DNA of 10,822 nt, taken from positions 1 to 10,822 of the forward strand of contig CANBZE010000034.1 in NCBI GenBank assembly GCA_947373775.1. The letters are read 5' to 3'. Both the position numbers and the translations under genes were made by a program. The stretch is from Alphaproteobacteria bacterium (GTDB taxonomy: Bacteria; Pseudomonadota; Alphaproteobacteria; Micropepsales; Micropepsaceae). Below, in pieces: positions 7,940 to 10,822 of this stretch. Every line of letters begins with the position of its first letter. Within the stretch, counting starts at the first letter, position 1. Below the pieces are notes generated by a model. The model saw nothing but the letters and a program-made list of their open reading frames with translations. It made no database searches and was not told the DNA's origin.

Positions 7940-7957
7940 TGTGCCTAATCATGCACA
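7940..7957. repeat. Inverted repeat TGTGC-N8-GCACA
   Basis: The two 5-bp arms (7940-7944 and 7953-7957) are perfect inverse complements 8 bp apart. It looks like a Crp/Fnr-type dyad, but the spacing is 8 rather than 6 and the inner base is C rather than A, so assignment to that family is weak. Confidence 0.35.
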
Positions 7958-7965
7958 GATAGTTG

Positions 7966-7986
7966 AACCCGTTAGCTTAATGGGTT
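7966..7986. repeat. 21-bp imperfect dyad with AACCC/GGGTT arms
   Basis: The left arm AACCCgTTA (7966-7974) and right arm TAAtGGGTT (7978-7986) pair at 8 of 9 positions around a 3-bp centre at 7975-7977. Read as plus-strand RNA the odd pair is a G-U wobble. Read as minus-strand RNA it is a mismatch, and no U-tract follows, so it is unlikely to be a terminator for the lipoprotein gene, which ends 26 nt away. A repressor operator is a reasonable alternative. Confidence 0.45.
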
Positions 7987-8012
7987 GTGAATCGACGCGC
8001 CGATGGGTCGTC

Positions 8013-8663
8013 TTATTGCGCACCGACCGTGCCGCGCAGGCGCATCGGATCGGCCGGCGCCGGCGGGGCGGCTGCCGCGGCCGGACTTTCAAAGGCAGTG
8101 ACGGCGTTGGCCGGGCTTTCCGGGGGCCTGGGCTTCAATCCCATGTCGGTGGAAAACAGCACCGCGACATAGACTGTGTCGCCATTCACCGCCGCGCCCA
8201 CCCCGGCATGGTCGTAATTGGCGAAGATCATATTGTCCCGGTGGGGCGGGCTTTTCAGCCATTCGTCCATGAAACGCTGGGCGAATTCGTCCACCGCCAC
8301 CCCGCTCAGCTTGGTGTAATGCTGCGCCGCAAGATTTTCCCCCAGCAGGCCCTGCCAGCGCTCGTCCGACTTCATCAGCAGCGAGGCGGAGGTGTCGCCA
8401 TTGGGGGCGGCATGGGCGAGGTAATTCTTGGAAGCCATATCCATGGCCCGGGCGCGGGCGATCTTGGACAGTTCGGGGTCGATCGCCAGGTTGCGGGCCT
8501 TTGGGTCCAGTTTCTGGCGCTGCTCCTCCACCATGATGGCGATGCGGGTCTCCAGCGCGCCCATCTGGGTCTTGGGATCGGGCGGCAGCGGCTTGCCAGG
8601 CGGAACTTCCGCGCAAGCAGCCAGCATCAGCACGGCCAGAAGAAGGAGGGCGGGGCGAATCAT
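8013..8663 (-). CDS. CAP (SCP/PR-1) domain lipoprotein
   Basis: A 216-residue predicted lipoprotein. The signal peptide ends in the lipobox LAAC with the lipidated Cys at 17 and Ala at +2, so outer-membrane retention is expected. The CAP domain spans about 38-172, with the usual cavity residues visible: His84 in 'NYLAHAAPNGD', Glu109 in 'GENLA', Glu134 in 'DEWLKSPPHRDNM', and His141. 'YDHAGVGAAV' (150-159) is the conserved strand near the end. Bacterial CAP proteins of this YkwD-like class are widespread, and their biochemical role is mostly undetermined. A Pro/Ala-rich tail fills 176-205. The start ATG 8663-8661 lies one base past the thiolase stop with no Shine-Dalgarno, so it probably depends on translational coupling. 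The gap to the podJ-like gene suggests it is the last gene of its operon. Confidence 0.92.
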   Translation of the reverse strand: MIRPALLLLAVLMLAACAEVPPGKPLPPDPKTQMGALETRIAIMVEEQRQKLDPKARNLAIDPELSKIARARAMDMASKNYLAHAAPNGDTSASLLMKSDERWQGLLGENLAAQHYTKLSGVAVDEFAQRFMDEWLKSPPHRDNMIFANYDHAGVGAAVNGDTVYVAVLFSTDMGLKPRPPESPANAVTAFESPAAAAAPPAPADPMRLRGTVGAQ

Positions 8664-8664
8664 C

Positions 8665-9873
8665 TCAGGCGGACAGTATCTCGAACAGGCCGGCCGCGCC
8701 CATGCCGCCGCCGATGCACATGGTGACCACGCCCAGCCTGGCGCCGCGCCGCCGCCCCTCCAGCAGGATATGGCCGGCCAGGCGCGCGCCCGTCATGCCA
8801 TAGGGATGACCGATGGAAATGGCGCCGCCATTGACGTTGGTTTTCGCCGGGTCCAGCCCAAGCTTGTCCATGCAATAGAGCGTCTGGCTGGCAAAGGCCT
8901 CGTTCAGCTCCCAAAGATCAATGTCGTCCACCTTCAACCCGTGGCGCGCCAGGAGCTTGGGTACCGCCAGGACCGGGCCAATGCCCATTTCGTCCGGCTC
9001 GACCCCGGCTACGGCAAAGCCCTTGAAAATGCCCAGCGGCTTGATGCCTTTTTTGGCGCACGCCTCTTCGCTCATCACCACGCAGGCGGACGCACCATCG
9101 GCGAATTGCGAGGCATTGCCGGCGGTAATGTTTTTTCCTTCCGCAATCTGCTGGCCACCGGCATGCACCGGCTTCAGCGCCGCCAAGCCTTCCAGGGTGG
9201 TGTCGGGGCGGTTGCATTCGTCCCGATCGACGGTAACGTCCACCTGGCTTTCGGCGCCGGTGGCCTTGTCGATCTTTTTCATTTTGGTGGCCAGCGGCAC
9301 GATCTCATCAGCGTATTTGCCGCCCGATTGGGCCGCCGCGGTGCGCTGCTGACTTTGCAGGGCATATTGATCCTGGCGCTCGCGGCTGATGCCATAACGC
9401 TGTGCCACGATCTCGGCGGTTTCGATCATGGTCATCCACAAAGCGGGCTTGGCCTGGAGCAGATGCTCTTCGGTGAAATGCTTGAGATTGACGCCGCCCA
9501 TCTGGACCAGGGAAATGGATTCCACGCCGGCGCCAACCAGCACATCGGCGCCGCCGGTCATGATCGCCTGCGCGACAAAGGCGATGGCGTTCAATCCGCT
9601 GGAACAATAGCGGTTGACGGTGATGCCGGCGGTGGAGACAGGACAGCCCGCCCAGATGGCGCTTTCGCGCGCAATGTTGTTGCCGGTGGCGCCTTCGGGA
9701 AAGCCGCAGCCCATCACCACGTCTTCGACGTCGCCCGCATCGATGCCGGCACGCGCGATAGCATGCTTGACCGCATGGCCGCCCATCACCGCGCCATGGG
9801 TATCGTTGAAGCCGCCGCGCACGGACTTGGCCAGGCCCGTTCTGGCGGTGGAGACAATGACGGCCTGTTTCAT
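8665..9873 (-). CDS. Thiolase (acetyl-CoA C-acyltransferase / acetyltransferase)
   Basis: A full-length 402-residue thiolase, the usual size for the family. It cleaves 3-ketoacyl-CoA with CoA, or in reverse condenses acetyl-CoA units, in the cytoplasm. All catalytic elements are seen: nucleophile Cys90 in 'NRYCSSGLNAI', the 'NEAF' loop at 324-327, His356 in 'GGAISIGHPYGMTGAR', and Cys386 in 'CIGGGMGAAG'. The Tyr in GHPYG is common in proteobacterial acyltransferases annotated as FadA-like; biosynthetic PhaA-type enzymes usually have GHPIG or GHPLG. That leans toward beta-oxidation, but no fadB, phaB or acyl-CoA dehydrogenase is adjacent to confirm it. The start ATG 9873-9871 has a good AAGGA Shine-Dalgarno six bases upstream. 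It lies 41 nt after the membrane-protein gene and one base before the CAP lipoprotein gene. Confidence 0.96.
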   Translation of the reverse strand: MKQAVIVSTARTGLAKSVRGGFNDTHGAVMGGHAVKHAIARAGIDAGDVEDVVMGCGFPEGATGNNIARESAIWAGCPVSTAGITVNRYCSSGLNAIAFVAQAIMTGGADVLVGAGVESISLVQMGGVNLKHFTEEHLLQAKPALWMTMIETAEIVAQRYGISRERQDQYALQSQQRTAAAQSGGKYADEIVPLATKMKKIDKATGAESQVDVTVDRDECNRPDTTLEGLAALKPVHAGGQQIAEGKNITAGNASQFADGASACVVMSEEACAKKGIKPLGIFKGFAVAGVEPDEMGIGPVLAVPKLLARHGLKVDDIDLWELNEAFASQTLYCMDKLGLDPAKTNVNGGAISIGHPYGMTGARLAGHILLEGRRRGARLGVVTMCIGGGMGAAGLFEILSA

Positions 9874-9879
9874 GGCAAG

Positions 9880-9884
9880 TCCTT
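9880..9884 (-). promoter_or_regulatory. Ribosome binding site AAGGA of the thiolase gene
   Basis: AAGGA on the minus strand lies 6 nt before ATG 9873. It is one of only two clear Shine-Dalgarno sequences in the window and confirms the thiolase start. Confidence 0.75.
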
Positions 9885-9914
9885 GTTAAGCCGCCTAAAA
9901 TCTAGCGGTTTTGC

Positions 9915-10466
9915 TTATTGCTGCGAAGCGGCCTTTTTGGCGGCATAAGCGGGATAACGCAGTGTGAAGGTGACGGCTCCCGCCAGCATCACAATGCTGA
10001 TCGCGATGCTGGCGTAAAGCGGCAGTTGCGCATCGAATGCCACCGCGCCATCGGCCAGGGCCATGATGGCGAAAGCCGCCGTCCATGCGCCCGACACCAG
10101 ATAGTTCACCCGCATAAACAAAGCCGGTGGCCAGTCGGCCTCGCGCGGATCCAGTCGCGCATAGTCCACCGAGAAGGGCCGCCTGAAGGCCAGCGGCAAT
10201 CCCAGCAAAAGCAGCAGCGACAGAGCGGTGATGAAACGCACCGCCGCCAGCGACAGCGTGGGATCCAGGAAGCCGCGCCCCAGCGCCAGAGCTGCGAACA
10301 ACAGGAAGCTTCCGGCATCCAGCAGCCGCAGGCTCGGGCTTTCCACGAAGTCGCGGATGGTGACGACGAAGGCGGCGGCAAACGCCACCCATAACCCCAG
10401 GTCCACCGACAGGCGCGACAGGATCGTGAACAGGATGAACGGGGCGAAGCCCACGATCAGGTTCAT
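9915..10466 (-). CDS. Hypothetical multi-pass inner-membrane protein
   Basis: A 183-residue, strongly hydrophobic protein with about six predicted spans (near 3-18, 22-37, 50-65, 72-95, 122-141 and 148-170). A basic, charged cytoplasmic-type loop 'RRPFSVDYARLDPREADWPP' lies at 95-114, and the C-terminus is Lys/Ala-rich. I do not recognise the family with confidence; the size and topology loosely recall small septation- or isoprenoid-type membrane proteins, but no diagnostic motif is visible. The frame extends to a TTG at 10478, but ATG 10466-10464 is preferred because GAAGG lies five bases upstream. It is first in a probable operon with the thiolase (41-nt gap) and the CAP lipoprotein. A terminator belonging to the upstream gene lies only about 20 bp before its start. 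Confidence 0.85.
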   Translation of the reverse strand: MNLIVGFAPFILFTILSRLSVDLGLWVAFAAAFVVTIRDFVESPSLRLLDAGSFLLFAALALGRGFLDPTLSLAAVRFITALSLLLLLGLPLAFRRPFSVDYARLDPREADWPPALFMRVNYLVSGAWTAAFAIMALADGAVAFDAQLPLYASIAISIVMLAGAVTFTLRYPAYAAKKAASQQ

Positions 10467-10471
10467 GCGCG

Positions 10472-10476
10472 CCTTC
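10472..10476 (-). promoter_or_regulatory. Ribosome binding site GAAGG of the membrane-protein gene
   Basis: GAAGG on the minus strand lies five bases before ATG 10466. It decides the start in favour of this ATG over the in-frame TTG at 10478, which would place this Shine-Dalgarno inside the coding sequence. Confidence 0.6.
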
Positions 10477-10489
10477 AAAAAATCGGGGC

Positions 10490-10526
10490 AAAAGAAACGG
10501 GGCGCGGGCTCATATCCCGCGCCCCG
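10490..10526 (-). terminator. Rho-independent terminator after the TPR-like gene
   Basis: A perfect 11-bp stem (minus-strand 5' arm CGGGGCGCGGG at 10526-10516, 3' arm at 10508-10498) closes a 7-nt loop and is followed directly by TTTCTTTT (10497-10490). It begins 16 nt past the stop of the TPR-like gene, the right strand and distance for its terminator. Just downstream, a second GCCCCG (10489-10484) and then ATTTTTT repeat the end of the 3' arm and the U-tract. Confidence 0.9.
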
Positions 10527-10542
10527 GCATGACGATGGGTTG

Positions 10543-10822
10543 TTACTTCGCGGCGGTGGTGGCCTTGGTCTTCACGTAATAAGTCCACAAGCGCACGACG
10601 CGGGCGCTGGCCGGATTGGCCGGCTTGATGGTGTCGAAAATCGCCCCGGCTTCGGCATACTTGCCCTGGGTCGACAGCGACATGGCGATGACCATGTCCG
10701 GCTCGGTCGGATCCTTGACACCGGGCTTGGTCTTGGCGTCGCGCGCCAGCTTTTCGGCATCGGCATACTGGCCATAGCCAAAGGCGGCTTCCGCCGTCTT
10801 GACGTTGTACTCGCCGTTATTC
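10543..10822 (-). CDS. C-terminal part of a TPR-like repeat protein (start outside window)
   Basis: Reading the minus strand from the window edge to TAA 10545-10543 gives 92 residues with no stop. The sequence is helical and repeat-like: 'TAEAAFGYGQYADAEKLARD' and 'VIAMSLSTQGKYAEAGAIFD' both follow the tetratricopeptide pattern (A..AF..GQY.DAEKLA), about 34 residues apart. The tail 'YYVKTKATTAAK' is basic. TPR solenoids are protein-interaction scaffolds; the partner, the full length and any signal peptide cannot be seen. The gene is followed by a strong intrinsic terminator, so it ends its transcription unit. Confidence 0.78.
   Translation of the reverse strand, partial: NNGEYNVKTAEAAFGYGQYADAEKLARDAKTKPGVKDPTEPDMVIAMSLSTQGKYAEAGAIFDTIKPANPASARVVRLWTYYVKTKATTAAK

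Larger units (their letters stand above)
7842..8012. promoter_or_regulatory. 171-bp intergenic regulatory region upstream of the podJ-like gene
   Basis: This is the longest non-coding stretch in the window and is visibly more AT-rich than the genes. It should hold the podJ-like promoter on the minus strand. A TATATC -10-like element lies at 7896-7891, but no convincing -35 box is at the right distance, so I do not call a promoter. Three inverted repeats lie within it (listed separately). GANTC sites occur at 7845-7849 and 7989-7993, which would be CcrM methylation targets in most Alphaproteobacteria. No plus-strand gene follows, so any plus-strand signal has no obvious target. Confidence 0.5.

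Noticed and set aside
7901..7945. TTGACC on the plus strand at 7910-7915 as a promoter
   Set aside because: The nearest possible -10 is weak, and no plus-strand gene follows; the downstream plus-strand frames are antisense to the CAP lipoprotein.
7966..7986. The AACCC/GGGTT dyad as a terminator of the CAP lipoprotein gene
   Set aside because: On the transcribed strand it has a mismatch, a 3-nt loop and no U-tract, so an operator-like role is more plausible.
9891..9912. CCGC/GCGG stem followed by TTTT in the gap before the thiolase gene
   Set aside because: The stem is only 4 bp plus a bulge, and the T run follows on the plus strand, where no gene ends.
8428..9948. 506-codon open frame on the plus strand opposite the thiolase gene
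   Set aside because: It is the reverse strand of an intact thiolase with all catalytic residues; the translation shows no recognisable family.

Overview
The window looks like ordinary chromosomal DNA from a high-GC alphaproteobacterium. Three things point there: a PodJ-like polarity factor with the N-terminal 'PWNV..PEAREAAR..GLSVGEWL' signature, a TIGR02186/Alph_Pro_TM membrane protein (a family described essentially only from Alphaproteobacteria), and long stop-free shadow frames typical of high-GC coding DNA. The order cannot be fixed from sequence alone; Caulobacterales, Rhizobiales and Rhizomicrobium-like lineages are all possible. I see no insertion sequence, prophage, CRISPR array, tRNA or rRNA.

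Layout, left to right. Bases 1-1221 (+) hold the C-terminal 406 residues of an amidase-signature enzyme, peptide-amidase type, cut by the window edge. Everything else lies on the minus strand. Bases 5248 down to 1223 form a tight four-gene operon: a TauE/SafE (TSUP) anion exporter, a TIGR02186 membrane-anchored periplasmic protein, and two FtsX/MacB-type ABC permeases. Two of its three junctions are ATGA overlaps and the third is a 17-nt gap. It ends one base from the convergent amidase. No ABC ATPase or adaptor protein is in view.

Bases 7841-5340 encode an 833-residue PodJ-like polar scaffold: cytoplasmic coiled coil, proline-rich linker, one membrane span, and periplasmic Sel1 repeats. Its 171-bp upstream region contains three inverted repeats and is the most regulatory-looking stretch here.

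Bases 10466-8013 carry a 183-residue membrane protein, a thiolase, and a CAP-domain lipoprotein whose start lies one base past the thiolase stop; these three are probably co-transcribed. At the right edge is the C-terminus of a TPR-like protein, followed by a strong intrinsic terminator.

Nothing is a clear-cut new defence or mobile system. The best leads are the TSUP/TIGR02186/orphan-permease operon, the dyad cluster before the podJ-like gene, and the terminator with a duplicated 3' arm that sits almost on the ribosome-binding site of the next operon.
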